Assembly: GCA_016716335.1 (NCBI GenBank)
Contig: JADJWN010000007.1
Span: 139,438-203,437, forward strand
Length of the DNA stretch: 64,000 nt
Source: Saprospiraceae bacterium
Lineage (GTDB): Bacteria > Bacteroidota > Bacteroidia > Chitinophagales > Saprospiraceae
Direction: 5' to 3'
In this document: positions 18,786-28,270 of the stretch, piece by piece
Position numbering within the stretch: the stretch's first letter is position 1
How the letters are laid out: every line of letters starts with the position of its first letter
Made by a program: the position numbers and the translations under genes
The notes under the pieces: generated by a model
Seen by the model: the letters and a program-made list of their open reading frames with translations, nothing else
The model's database searches: none
Told to the model about the DNA's origin: nothing

Positions 18786-18793
18786 CAAATATA
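18786..18793 (-). promoter_or_regulatory. Bacteroidota -7 box for the OmpA-like gene
   Basis: The minus strand reads TATATTTG, an exact match to the Bacteroidota -7 consensus TAnnTTTG, 31 bases upstream of the ATG at 18754. No TTG lies at the ideal -33 distance, so the promoter is only partly consensus. Confidence 0.6.
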
Positions 18794-19206
18794 GGTCTAT
18801 TATGGCGATTTGGAGTTAGCTATGTATTAATAAAATTTAAAATAACCCTTTTATTGAGCAAAAATACCCTAAAAACAGTATAAATTATTCAGTGAAAACC
18901 CTTGGTTATTAACATTTCATGTCTGTATTTTGACCGAATTTGTTACTTATTCAGGCAATATTATTGCCATTGATTCATTTCCTGAAAAACTTATATCAAA
19001 TATCACGCCAAGATAATAAACATTCCCATTTACCATGATACTCATCTCTGTTAGTGGTACTTATATTTGTATAACTGTAATAAAAGATGCCCTAATTGGT
19101 TTCTGACACTAATAGCCTTGGTCGTGCTGTATTTTTGACATTTTCAATATTAAAATACACATTAAAAAAATATGTAAAGTTTAAGTATCTTTTATTCAAA
19201 TAAATA
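18794..19206. other. Intergenic region between divergent genes
   Basis: This is AT-rich DNA between the divergently transcribed OmpA-like gene and the ureohydrolase-like gene. I see no gene, RNA or hairpin of note besides the flanking -7 boxes. Confidence 0.5.
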
Positions 19207-19214
19207 TATCTTTG
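19207..19214 (+). promoter_or_regulatory. Bacteroidota -7 box for the ureohydrolase-like gene
   Basis: TATCTTTG matches TAnnTTTG exactly. Transcription starting about 5-7 bases further on would begin near 19220. That rules out the TTG at 19212 as the translation start and favours the ATG at 19233. Confidence 0.5.
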
Positions 19215-19232
19215 TGCTTGCTAAAAATTAGA

Positions 19233-20246
19233 ATGATGTTAAAAATGTGGCTTGCACCTTCAGAAATTGACACTCCTGATAATGTCAGATCGTTTTTCAA
19301 TACCTCACTGACTGATCAGATTTCGGATTATCAGGATCTGGGTCGTCCCGATGTGGTGTTAATCGGATTTGACAGGACTTTGTGTGAGCAGGTACGCACC
19401 CACCTTTATCGTTTTTATAACCATTTCAGGAATATCCGGATTGCTGATCTGGGTAATTTAATTCAGGAGAATGCAGATTTTGCCACCCCCTTAATCAGTG
19501 AACTTGTCAATAATAAGGCCATTCCGGTTATAGTGGGTGCTGACGGCGCATTAATGGAATCCATGATAAATGCAACACAATCCGCAGTGACCGTGATTTC
19601 CAACAGGATTGAAGAGCCAGCTTCCTTTGGTACTGTTCCAATCAACTATCTTGCCTTTCAACGCCATCTGGTGCCCTACAATGTACTGGGCAGCCTGGAT
19701 GATAACTGTATGATGGCTTTGAGTCTGGGCAAAATAAGGACTCACCCCAATTTGCTCGAACCCTTCCTGAGGGATTGTGGTTTGTTGTGTCTGGATCTTA
19801 ATGCTGTCAGGTCTTCTGAGGTGCCTCATATCTCCGATGCCTGTCCGTCCGGACTCACTACAGAAGAACTATGCCAAACCATGAAGTTTGCCGGCATGTC
19901 CAGCCGACTGGAGGCAGTGCTGATAAAGGCAAACTGTTGCCCTGAGAGTCACAATGAAGCTAAAGTCATAGCTGAGGCTGTATGGTATTTGCTGGAAGGC
20001 CTGAATATGAGTACCAAAGATCACCCGAAAGACCGGACTCCCTGCAAAGAGTTTTTAGTCACTATTCCGGATATGGACACTGACCTTACCTTTGTCAGAA
20101 GTGAGCTCTCCGGCAAGTGGTGGCTGAAAGTGCACGATTACCCGGAAAATGAAGTGATTTACATTGCATGTGCCCATGAAGAGTACCAACAGGCAGTCAG
20201 CGGGCATGAACTGCCGGAGCGATTGGCTAAATTTATTTTGCACTGA
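19233..20246 (+). CDS. Ureohydrolase-fold (arginase/formimidoylglutamase-like) protein with lost metal ligands
   Basis: I use the ATG at 19233 (MMLKMWLAPSEID), because an upstream TTG overlaps the apparent promoter. The product has about 337 residues. The arginase/agmatinase fold is recognisable in IPVIVGADGALMESM, LLCLDLNAVRSSEVPHISDA and PSGLTTEELCQTMKFAGMS. However, the Mn-binding motifs are changed: GGDHS has become GADGA, the DAHxD motif is absent (VISNRIEE), and DxD appears as LDLNAV. The protein is therefore probably not an active hydrolase. From memory, similar 'formimidoylglutamase' genes often sit near T9SS/gliding genes in Bacteroidota, and here murF and gldJ follow immediately on the other strand. 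Role unknown; perhaps structural or regulatory. Confidence 0.75.
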   Translation: MMLKMWLAPSEIDTPDNVRSFFNTSLTDQISDYQDLGRPDVVLIGFDRTLCEQVRTHLYRFYNHFRNIRIADLGNLIQENADFATPLISELVNNKAIPVIVGADGALMESMINATQSAVTVISNRIEEPASFGTVPINYLAFQRHLVPYNVLGSLDDNCMMALSLGKIRTHPNLLEPFLRDCGLLCLDLNAVRSSEVPHISDACPSGLTTEELCQTMKFAGMSSRLEAVLIKANCCPESHNEAKVIAEAVWYLLEGLNMSTKDHPKDRTPCKEFLVTIPDMDTDLTFVRSELSGKWWLKVHDYPENEVIYIACAHEEYQQAVSGHELPERLAKFILH

Positions 20247-20269
20247 ATTTCAGGACCGACATTAAATCT

Positions 20270-21540
20270 TTAATCTTTCAGCAGTTTTTCTAAGGCAATA
20301 CCTCTGGATCCCTTAAGGAGTACTGAGCATCCGGGGTGAACTGATTTGAAAAAATATGCTTTGGCCGAGTGGACATCCGGAAAGAAATGGTATGGGTACT
20401 GTTCTCTGAATTGGTAAAAATCAGGACCCACCAGCAGGACATCTTCCCATTTATATTGAGATATCCTTGATAATAAATGACCGTGTTCTTCATAGCTCTC
20501 TTCACCGAGTTCGAGCATATCTCCCAGGATCAGGATTTTATCAGGGTAGTCAGAATTGCTGAAACTTTCGATACTGGCTGCCATGCTGCTTGGATTGGCA
20601 TTGTAGGCATCCAGGATGTAGGTTATGTCTCCCTGTTTCAATATCTGACTTCTGTTATTTTGTGGTATATAACTGCAGACCGCATCCCGTATTACTTCCT
20701 CGTCTATATCGAAATAGTTACCCATGGCTATACTCAGGGCAATGTTATCTAAATTGTACAAACCTATTATATGGGTATTGAATGCCAGTTTTGTTTCCCC
20801 CAGAGTAAAACTCAGATAGGGATTGCTGCTAACATCCCTGCATAAATTTTGGGTACTGTACGGAATTACCTGTACGTCTTTGGGCAGCAGGCTGATTAGT
20901 ACCTTATCATCAGTATTTACAAAGATCTTTCCTTGCCTGGATGCTAAGAATCTGTACATTTCCGACTTGCCTTTTTTTACTCCTTCAATGCCGCCGAAAC
21001 CTTCCAGATGTGCCTTGCCTATATTGGTGATTGCACCAAAATCAGGTTCAGCAATAGTGCACAGGTCATGAATTTCGCCCTGATGATTGGCACCCATTTC
21101 TACAAACATCATTTCAGTATCTGAGGGGGCTGAAAGTATGGTGAGAGGTACTCCGATATGATTATTGAGGTTACCTGCCGTGGCATGCAACCTGAATTTT
21201 TTCTCAATACCGCACTGCACAATTCTTTGGAGGTCGTCTTGCCGTTTGATCCCGTGATGGCTATCACAGGTATTCCCAATGTCCTGCGGTGGTGTTGCGC
21301 AAGATTTTGTAATGTCGTCAGACTGTCTTCAACCCTGATAATTCTTTCATTTTTGAATGGGATGTCCTCATCAGTTATGGCCAATGCGGCACCATTCCTG
21401 ATTGCCTGTTCTGCAAACTGATTACCATTAAAATTCGCTCCCTTCAAAGCGAAGAAAAGGCATCCCTCTGTGATATTCCGGCTGTCTGTGGATATCACCG
21501 GATTTCGAAGATAAATGTCGTATAATGCGCTTAGCTCCAT
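20270..21540 (-). CDS. murF: UDP-N-acetylmuramoyl-tripeptide--D-Ala-D-Ala ligase MurF, frame broken once
   Basis: The start is the ATG at 21540 (MELSALYDIYL). The N-terminal Mur ligase domain includes STDSRNITEGCLFFAL and the ATP-binding P-loop ITGSNGKTT. The frame then leaves the family at an A6 run (plus T6 at 21197-21202). Restoring a seventh A gives EKKFRLHATAGNLNNHIGVP and joins the second open frame, which carries MMFVEMGANHQGEI, ITNIGKAHLEGFG, the AYNANPSSM signature and LGDMLELG. The joined protein has about 423 residues, normal for MurF. It catalyses the ATP-dependent addition of D-Ala-D-Ala to UDP-MurNAc-tripeptide in the cytoplasm. Being essential and intact on both sides of the break, the gene is almost certainly functional and the break an assembly error. 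Confidence 0.93.
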
Positions 21541-21550
21541 AATCAAACAA

Positions 21551-21575
21551 AAAAGCCCTTGTGACAAGGGCTTTT
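21551..21575 (-). terminator. Rho-independent terminator between gldJ and murF
   Basis: AAAAGCCCTTG (21551-21561) and CAAGGGCTTTT (21565-21575) form an 11-bp perfect stem with a 3-base loop, with U-rich flank on the minus strand. It lies 9 bases after the gldJ stop and only 10 bases upstream of the murF ATG, so murF expression depends on read-through or on a promoter hidden within or after the hairpin. Confidence 0.85.
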
Positions 21576-21584
21576 AAAAATTTA

Positions 21585-23084
21585 TTATTTGTACCTTCTT
21601 TTAACTTTGCTTCCACTTTCCTTGAAGATATTGCCACCCACATCTTCGTTACCTGCAGCACCTCCCACTCTCTGCATGGCACATCTGAACCCAAGGTCTC
21701 TGGAGGATTTGTCTTCATCCTTGAATCTTCGTGTACCGGGTGACAACCAGTAAATTCTGTCTGACCAGGATCCACCCTTATATACTTTTGATTTATCAGT
21801 GACCAACGAAGAGACACCATACAAGTATTTTATATAATCTTCATCTCCGTCCTCAAAGTTTCTCAAATCTCCTTTTTTATAATTTTCTCTGTCAGCGGCT
21901 TCTTCATCTGTAATGTATCTGTATTTCAGGCTACCCAGAGAGTCTTTCTCTACAGGCTTACCTTCTTCATCCAGAATTAATTCAGTAAACTGGTTTCCTC
22001 TGTAAGGGTTGAGGTCATGATTGTCCACATCAATCAGGGTAAGGCTTGTAGTGGGTCGGTAAGTATCGGCTGTCCATTCATTGACATTACCTGCCATATT
22101 GTACAGACCAAAATCATTGGGGAAGTATGCTCTTACGGGTCCGGGGTGTGAAGCATTGTCATTCAGATTTCCGGCAAGACCCATATAGTCACCTCTTCCT
22201 CTTTTGAAGTTGGCAAGTATTTTACCCTGATTTTTGTTTCTCACTTTATATCTGGCAGTGTTTCCATTCCACGGGAAAAATCTTCTGTCAGTATATACCT
22301 CATCTTCTGAAGTAGGCTGATTGCCCTGGAGCGCTAAAGCAGCATATTCCCATTCAGCTTCAGTAGGCAGTCTGTAGTCCGGTAAAAGGATGCCATCCTC
22401 AAATCTTACCGGTCTTTCTCCACCTGTTTTGACATCTTTCAAATTCTTCTTAACATTACCCTGATACTGTCCTGCAAGGTATGCCTTGGAATCAAAATTG
22501 TCACTGTCTTTGCCATCCGGTGACGGGTTCAGGATTCCTCTCTCAATAAGAAGCATTTCGTTCACCCTATTGGATCTCCACTTGCAGTAATCATTGGCCT
22601 GCAGCCAGTTGACACCAACCACCGGATAATCATCATAGGAAGGATGTCTGAAATAGGTATAAACGAAAGGTTCGTTGTACGCCAGTTCCTCCCTCCATAC
22701 CAATGTGTCGGGCAGCGCTTTCTTCCATACTTCAGGATAAGATACATAGTGGTTGCTCAACCAATAGAGATATTCGCGGTAGTTGTGATTTGACACCTCA
22801 GTCTCATCCATATAGAATGAAGACACAGTCACTCTACGGGAAATGTTGTTGTATTCGAAGGTTACTTCTTCCTGGGTAAGTCCCATAGTGAAGGTACCTC
22901 CTTCTATCAAAACCAGATTGGGCCCGTTGACCTGGCCCTCATAATTGATCTTTTCAAATCCTCCCCATTCAGGATCATTAAACTTCCAGCCTGTGGCAGA
23001 AGAACGCTCTCCTCCTTTCTTACAGGAAGCGAGCATAAACACAGTGAGCACTGTAAAACTGAAAAAACGAATTACACTTTTCAT
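21585..23084 (-). CDS. gldJ: Gliding motility / T9SS lipoprotein GldJ
   Basis: The product has 499 residues. The N-terminus MKSVIRFFSFTVLTVFMLASC has a strong lipobox (L-A-S-C). The body is a formylglycine-generating-enzyme-like (FGE-sulfatase/SUMF1) domain: VLIEGGTFTMG, VSSFYMDETEVSN, YRLPTEAEWEYAA, DFGLYNMAGNVNEWTAD, KGGSWSD and SSRDLGFRCAM. A pair of long insertions and the lipoprotein anchor distinguish GldJ, which like GldK has this fold but is structural, acting with the T9SS ring and in gliding. The neighbourhood (porP-like, porU and porV just upstream) matches the gldJ-porU-porV locus of Flavobacterium johnsoniae. It has its own consensus promoter and is followed by a strong terminator. 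Confidence 0.9.
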   Translation of the reverse strand: MKSVIRFFSFTVLTVFMLASCKKGGERSSATGWKFNDPEWGGFEKINYEGQVNGPNLVLIEGGTFTMGLTQEEVTFEYNNISRRVTVSSFYMDETEVSNHNYREYLYWLSNHYVSYPEVWKKALPDTLVWREELAYNEPFVYTYFRHPSYDDYPVVGVNWLQANDYCKWRSNRVNEMLLIERGILNPSPDGKDSDNFDSKAYLAGQYQGNVKKNLKDVKTGGERPVRFEDGILLPDYRLPTEAEWEYAALALQGNQPTSEDEVYTDRRFFPWNGNTARYKVRNKNQGKILANFKRGRGDYMGLAGNLNDNASHPGPVRAYFPNDFGLYNMAGNVNEWTADTYRPTTSLTLIDVDNHDLNPYRGNQFTELILDEEGKPVEKDSLGSLKYRYITDEEAADRENYKKGDLRNFEDGDEDYIKYLYGVSSLVTDKSKVYKGGSWSDRIYWLSPGTRRFKDEDKSSRDLGFRCAMQRVGGAAGNEDVGGNIFKESGSKVKRRYK

Positions 23085-23117
23085 TAAATTGATATTCTAT
23101 TTTCTAAAATTAGCGAA

Positions 23118-23146
23118 CAAATATATGGATAATCTGCAACTTGCAA
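23118..23146 (-). promoter_or_regulatory. Consensus Bacteroidota promoter for gldJ
   Basis: On the minus strand TTG (23144-23146) is followed after 18 bases by TATATTTG (23118-23125), an exact TAnnTTTG box. The ATG of gldJ is 33 bases downstream. It lies in the 102-base gap after the porP-like gene. Confidence 0.75.
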
Positions 23147-23186
23147 ATTTATTTATAAAAAATTGACACAACTTTCAGGCCTTACC

Positions 23187-24239
23187 CTACCTGAAAATGT
23201 TAAAACAATCGTTGTAATTGACTTTTTCAGGATAGAGATAATCAAAATTCAGGGATATACCCACTTCATGAGACCCGCCCTGACGTATGCTCAATGCGGA
23301 GGTTGTATAGTCAAAACTGTACGAAATCCGGAGGAAATCCTTCCGAACGCCCACAGATCCGATCACTGCGTCTGCATTGCTGCCTGTCAGTCTGTACCAT
23401 ACTCCCAACAGTAACTTATTCATAGCAAAAATGCTACCAAAGTTCACCTGTCTGAATCCACTCTGCCCTGCTATCAGCACATTGGGCATTATAAACGCAT
23501 CTTCCCTGAATTTATTGCGCTCCCTGATGGTGAATTTGTAACCTCCATGAAGTGAGAAAAACAGGGGAAGATAGCCATCATTATTGTTTCTGCCCTGCTG
23601 GCTTAGAAATGATATATCCGGAGTATTCAGATTGCGGAGTGTCACTCCGAAGTAATAATCAGGATGAGAATAAAGGATACCTGATGAAACTCCAAAGTAA
23701 TTTATACTGTTCTGCAAAGGCCGGGTTTCAGCCGAAGGGAAGGGAAGACCACCGGGAGATACGCTGCCCAATCTGGGGTCTATGGCGTCACCGAAGATAA
23801 ATCTGTCCCAATCCAGCGATATGTTGCCCAATGTCGTTTCTATTCCCCCTTTGATATAACTTTTCTGATTTACCTTCAGGCGATAACTGTAGTTGAGGGC
23901 AAACCTGCTCGTCTTGAGGGTGCCATCTCCGGCATTATCCACAAGTATGGAGCCACCAAAACCACTGTTGATCTTTCGGAAAAACTGACTGTACGAAATG
24001 GCCGTGGTTGTATAGATATTGCCCAAAGCCGGCCATTGATTCCGGTAGTTGAGGTGAAAGGAAGGTCCGTTGGTATTGCCGGCAAAAGCCGGATTGAGCT
24101 GCAGTGGTGCATTGTAAAACTGGCTGAAAACAGGATCCTGAGAGAAAGCGACTTGATTGAAGCACACAATCATCCCCGCAATCCATAGGATTTGCATCAT
24201 GAATTGTTGCGGTATGACTTTTGTTGGTTTTGTTTTCAT
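23187..24239 (-). CDS. PorP/SprF family type IX secretion membrane protein
   Basis: The product has 350 residues. After a signal peptide ending near AFSQ, the mature protein begins DPVFSQFYNAPLQLNPAFAG, the family hallmark ('DPhFSQYhhNPhhhNPAhAG'). Alternating amphipathic strands (a 14-strand-type barrel) run to the C-terminal LNFDYL. PorP/SprF proteins are outer membrane barrels; some work with the PorK/PorN ring, while others pair with individual type B sorting-domain substrates to anchor them. Its place immediately upstream of gldJ and divergent from porU suggests a core T9SS role, but many paralogues exist in a genome, so I give no symbol. A second member is at 61938-63086. A perfect inverted repeat, GTTCAC/GTGAAC, lies just upstream at 24251-24266. 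Confidence 0.9.
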   Translation of the reverse strand: MKTKPTKVIPQQFMMQILWIAGMIVCFNQVAFSQDPVFSQFYNAPLQLNPAFAGNTNGPSFHLNYRNQWPALGNIYTTTAISYSQFFRKINSGFGGSILVDNAGDGTLKTSRFALNYSYRLKVNQKSYIKGGIETTLGNISLDWDRFIFGDAIDPRLGSVSPGGLPFPSAETRPLQNSINYFGVSSGILYSHPDYYFGVTLRNLNTPDISFLSQQGRNNNDGYLPLFFSLHGGYKFTIRERNKFREDAFIMPNVLIAGQSGFRQVNFGSIFAMNKLLLGVWYRLTGSNADAVIGSVGVRKDFLRISYSFDYTTSALSIRQGGSHEVGISLNFDYLYPEKVNYNDCFNIFR

Positions 24240-24399
24240 TACTAGTCAAGAGTTCACAACGGTGAACAATAGATTTACAAATATGGTCGTTTATGCCACA
24301 ACGAAAATAATTTTAACAATATTTTATTAAAAATTCTTTTCACCCTTTTGATTTGCATTTTTGTTTATCAACGCATTGAATTCAAAAATTTAAGACCTC

Positions 24400-27300
24400 A
24401 TGTCCCTTCGTATTTACCTGACCTTAATTTCTGCACTTTGTGTGACAGCCATTTCATTACAAGGGCAGTCTTCCGAAAATTACAGGTTCAGCATTCTGTG
24501 GAATGAGACTCAGCTTAATCCGGCAGGCAGTTACTTTTCATTTCAGGGCGGAGAATCCAATGATATCAGCTCTGTCTGTGACATGTTGAATGTTAGCAGT
24601 ACTGTGGTAAATTCAGGAACTGCATCCGTAAGATTGATTCCGGTCAGAACAGAAAAATTGAAATGGGATAAGGCAGATCCACCTCATGGTATCATGTCGG
24701 AGTATCGCTTTACCTATGAAATTACGGAGGTGAGAAATCAGTATTTACTCAATGCCTATCTCATTCCTTTGCGGATATCGGGTGCAGGAGAGTTGGAGAG
24801 AATTGTCGAATTTCGTCTTGAAACGGAAAGTGAGGATAGGCCGCCATTACAAGCCCGGGGTCCCCAAAACACCGACAAATCTGTGCTGAGTGATGGCGAC
24901 GTGTATAAAATTGCAGTAGAAAAGCCGGGAATCCACAGAATAGACAGAAGCTTTCTCGAAAGCAGGCTGGGTATTAATGCCGCCTCGATAGATCCCCGCA
25001 ATATAAAGATATATGGCCATGGGGGTGGAATGTTGCCGGAGTCTAATGCTGCTCCCAGAACAGATGATCTCGCAGAACTGAACATCTATGTAGAAGGTGA
25101 GCAGGATGGAAGATTTGATGCAGGCGATTTTATATTGTTTTATGCAGAGGGTCCTGATAAATGGAGCTTTGACCCGACAAACGGAGACTATATTTATCAA
25201 AAAATATTTATGATACCCGCAATTACTATTTCATAAAGATATCACCGGAGCGGGGCAAAAGGGTGAGTTCAGCGGCTTCCATCTCTGATACGCCTGAGCA
25301 GGAGTTTACACACTATGATTTTCTACAGAGATTTGAAGTGGACAGGGTCAATCTGCTCGGGGCACAATCCGGCACTTACGGCACCGGTAAAGATTGGTAC
25401 GGAGACAGTTACCGGACTACCCGTGAGCGCAATTACACGGGTGAGTTTGATTTTACAGGCATGGATCTGAATGCAGATGTAGTGGTCAGGCTTGCATTTG
25501 CCGGCAGATCCGGATCAGGAGGTACCGTGCAGCTTACTGTAGGAGACAGAGTACTCTCAAGGAATTTCAGTGCGGTCAATATGACCAATATTGAAGCGAC
25601 CTATGCATCGAGAATCAACTTTCAGGAAAGAATCAGGCTGAGTACCACCAATCCGGCCGTACAGCTGAGGATGACTGCTTCCGGCTCAGATACAGACGGC
25701 TGGCTTGATTTTATACAGATTGTCAATAAGCGGTCTTTGGTTTTGTCCAATATACAGCGTACTTTCAGAAATGCATCTACTCTTTCGTTGAATACAGCCG
25801 GGTTTATATTAGGCAATTACAACAATCAATGGGTCTGGGATATCAGCAATCCGCTTCAGCCGGTCGCCATGAGTGTAGTAAATAATACGCTCAGATTCCG
25901 CCCTGAAGGCAAAAACAGAGAATTCATTGCTTTCAATCCGGCCAATGATATGTTGACTCCCATCGGATTGGGTAAAATAGCTAATCAGAACCTGCACGCT
26001 GTCTCAGATGTGGATATGCTGGTCGTATATCATCGTAATTTTAAGCAGGCAGCCGAGAGATTTGTGCAACACAGGTCGGGACAATCCGGACTTAAGATAG
26101 CTATGGCAGAAATTACGGAGGTGTATAATGAGTTTAGCTCCGGTAAGGTGGATCCTACGGCTGTGCGGGATTTTGTAAGGATGGTGTATCAGAGAAATGC
26201 GGATTTCAGGTATCTGCTGTTGTTTGGTGATGGTACTTATGATTACAGAGGTATCATGCCTAACCTCAGCTTCGAAAATTTTATTCCTGTATATCAGACA
26301 GACCAATCTCTCAATCCTATTTCAGGATTTCCGTCAGATGATTATTTTGGCCTGCTCGGAGCCACAGAAGGAGTAGGTCTGAGGGGCGGACTGGATATTT
26401 ATGTAGGAAGGCTGCCCGCCAGAACTGAAGCAGAGGCCATACCCTCGTTTCCAAAATAGTTCATTACGACACAGCCCCGGCTACCTTGGGAGACTGGAGG
26501 CTCAGGATCGGATTTGCCGCAGATGACGAGGATAGCGGCCTGCACCTTAGAGATATGGACGATATTGCAAGAGCCAATGAAGCCAGTGACCCGCTTTTCA
26601 ACCAGCAGAAAGTATATTTTGATGCTTTCAGACAGGTCTCGACAGCGGGGAGCCGAGATTTCCGGATGCCAACCGTTTGCTCACGGCCAATATTTTCAAA
26701 GGACAGCTTACCCTTACTTATCTTGGTCATGGCGGATTCAACGGGTGGGCGCAGGAGCGGGTACTTACAGTGCCGGATATCCAGAGAATGGAAAATATAG
26801 ATGCATTGACTCTGATGGTCACTGCCACCTGCTCATTTGCAGCTTATGATGACCCTGCTATCACCAGTCCTGCTGAGTTTGCCATTCTCAATCCCAAGGG
26901 AGGTGCCATAGCCTTGTTCAGTACTACCCGACCGGTATTTACGTCCAGCAACAAACAGCTCACCGCAGCAGTACACGACCTGATGTATCGTAAAAAAGAG
27001 GGTAGAAACCCCACTTTCGGTCAGATATTGACCGAAGGCAAAAACCGTCATACCGGTGATTTCTTTATCGAGAATTCCAGAAAGTTTACTTTAATCGGCG
27101 ATCCTTCACAAGCTGTGGCATTGCCGAAATATAATATAGTTACCACTACGGTGAACGGTAAACCAGCGACATTCGATACCGATACACTGGCCGCCTTGAC
27201 GAAGGTAAGCTTCGAAGGTATCATTGCCGATGAAAAAGGGGAAGTGCTGGAATCCTTCAATGGAACGCTGTTTCCCACTTTGTTTGACAAAAAAGTACGG

Positions 27301-28215
27301 GTACAGACGCTGGGTAATGACCCCGGCTCACCCATCCTCAGTTTTGAGGTGTTCCGGAATATTATATTTAAAGGTGCCGCTACAGTGCGTAACGGAAGAT
27401 GGACCTTCAGCTTCTGGGTACCTAAAGATATCAATTATACCATTGGAAAAGGAAGGTTGTCACTCTATGCCAGTGATGGTTCGGGAGCAGATGCCGGAGG
27501 TGTTTTTACTGGATTCAGTGTAGGAGGCACCGGAGAGGGATTACTGGCTGACGATCAGGGTCCGGATATTGATTTATATATGAATGATGAAAATTTTGTA
27601 TTCGGGGGCATCACCAATGCCAATCCGGTACTGTTGGCCAGGCTAAGGGATGATTTTGGTATCAATGTCACAGGTACTGCAGTAGGACATGATATCACAG
27701 CAGTGGTCAACGGAGATAATCAGAACGTACTCATATTAAATGAATTCTTTGAAGCAGCCAAAGACGACTACACCAGCGGTATTGTACGCTTTCCTCTGAA
27801 AAATCTGAGCAAGGGAAGACAGAGCATTACCGTCAAAGCATGGGATATATCCAATAACTCTGCCGAAGCCCGCACCGAGTTTGTAGTCGTTGGAAATGAA
27901 AACGAGTTGCTCCGTCATGTGTACAATTATCCCAACCCGTTTACCACGCATACCCGGTTTATGTTTGAGCACGACCTGCCCAATACTGAATTTGATGTCA
28001 CGGTAAATATTTATTCCATTTCCGGAAAACTGGTCAAGTCAATAACCGAAGTCAGAAATTCCTCCGGATTCAGGGTCAATGATATAGGCTGGAATGGTCG
28101 GGATGATTTTGATTCCAGATTGGCTAAAGGTGTCTATCTATATAAGATCAGGATTCAATCTAAAGACAGCGGACTTGTCAGAGAGAGTGGATTTGAAAAA
28201 CTTATTGTATTGTAA
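24400..28215 (+). CDS. porU: Type IX secretion sortase PorU, frame broken three times
   Basis: Three open frames (24400-25236, 25263-26459, 26677-28215) and intervening sequence read as one protein of about 1,270 residues if single bases are restored in A6 at 25199-25204, CCC at 26442-26444 and GGGG at 26647-26650. Features in order are: a signal peptide; an N-terminal region (HRIDRSFLESRLGINAASID, RFDAGDFILFYAEGPDKW); the gingipain-like C25 peptidase domain with LLLFGDGTYDYRG, SDDYFGLL and YVGRLPAR; the catalytic His in LTYLGHGG; and the catalytic Cys in MVTATCSF. A C-terminal beta-sandwich (YNYPNPFTTHTRFMF) ends the protein. PorU cleaves sorting domains at the cell surface and transfers substrates to a lipid anchor. 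porV follows 55 bases downstream. Confidence 0.92.
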
Positions 28216-28270
28216 CCCATTCAATGCATCATAATATTTTGTAATATTGCGTCATTTTTAAATAAATTTT

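Noticed and set aside
24400..28215. porU as three independent genes
   Set aside because: The three frames and the short frames between them match consecutive parts of one PorU protein, and each junction is repaired by a single base in a homopolymer.
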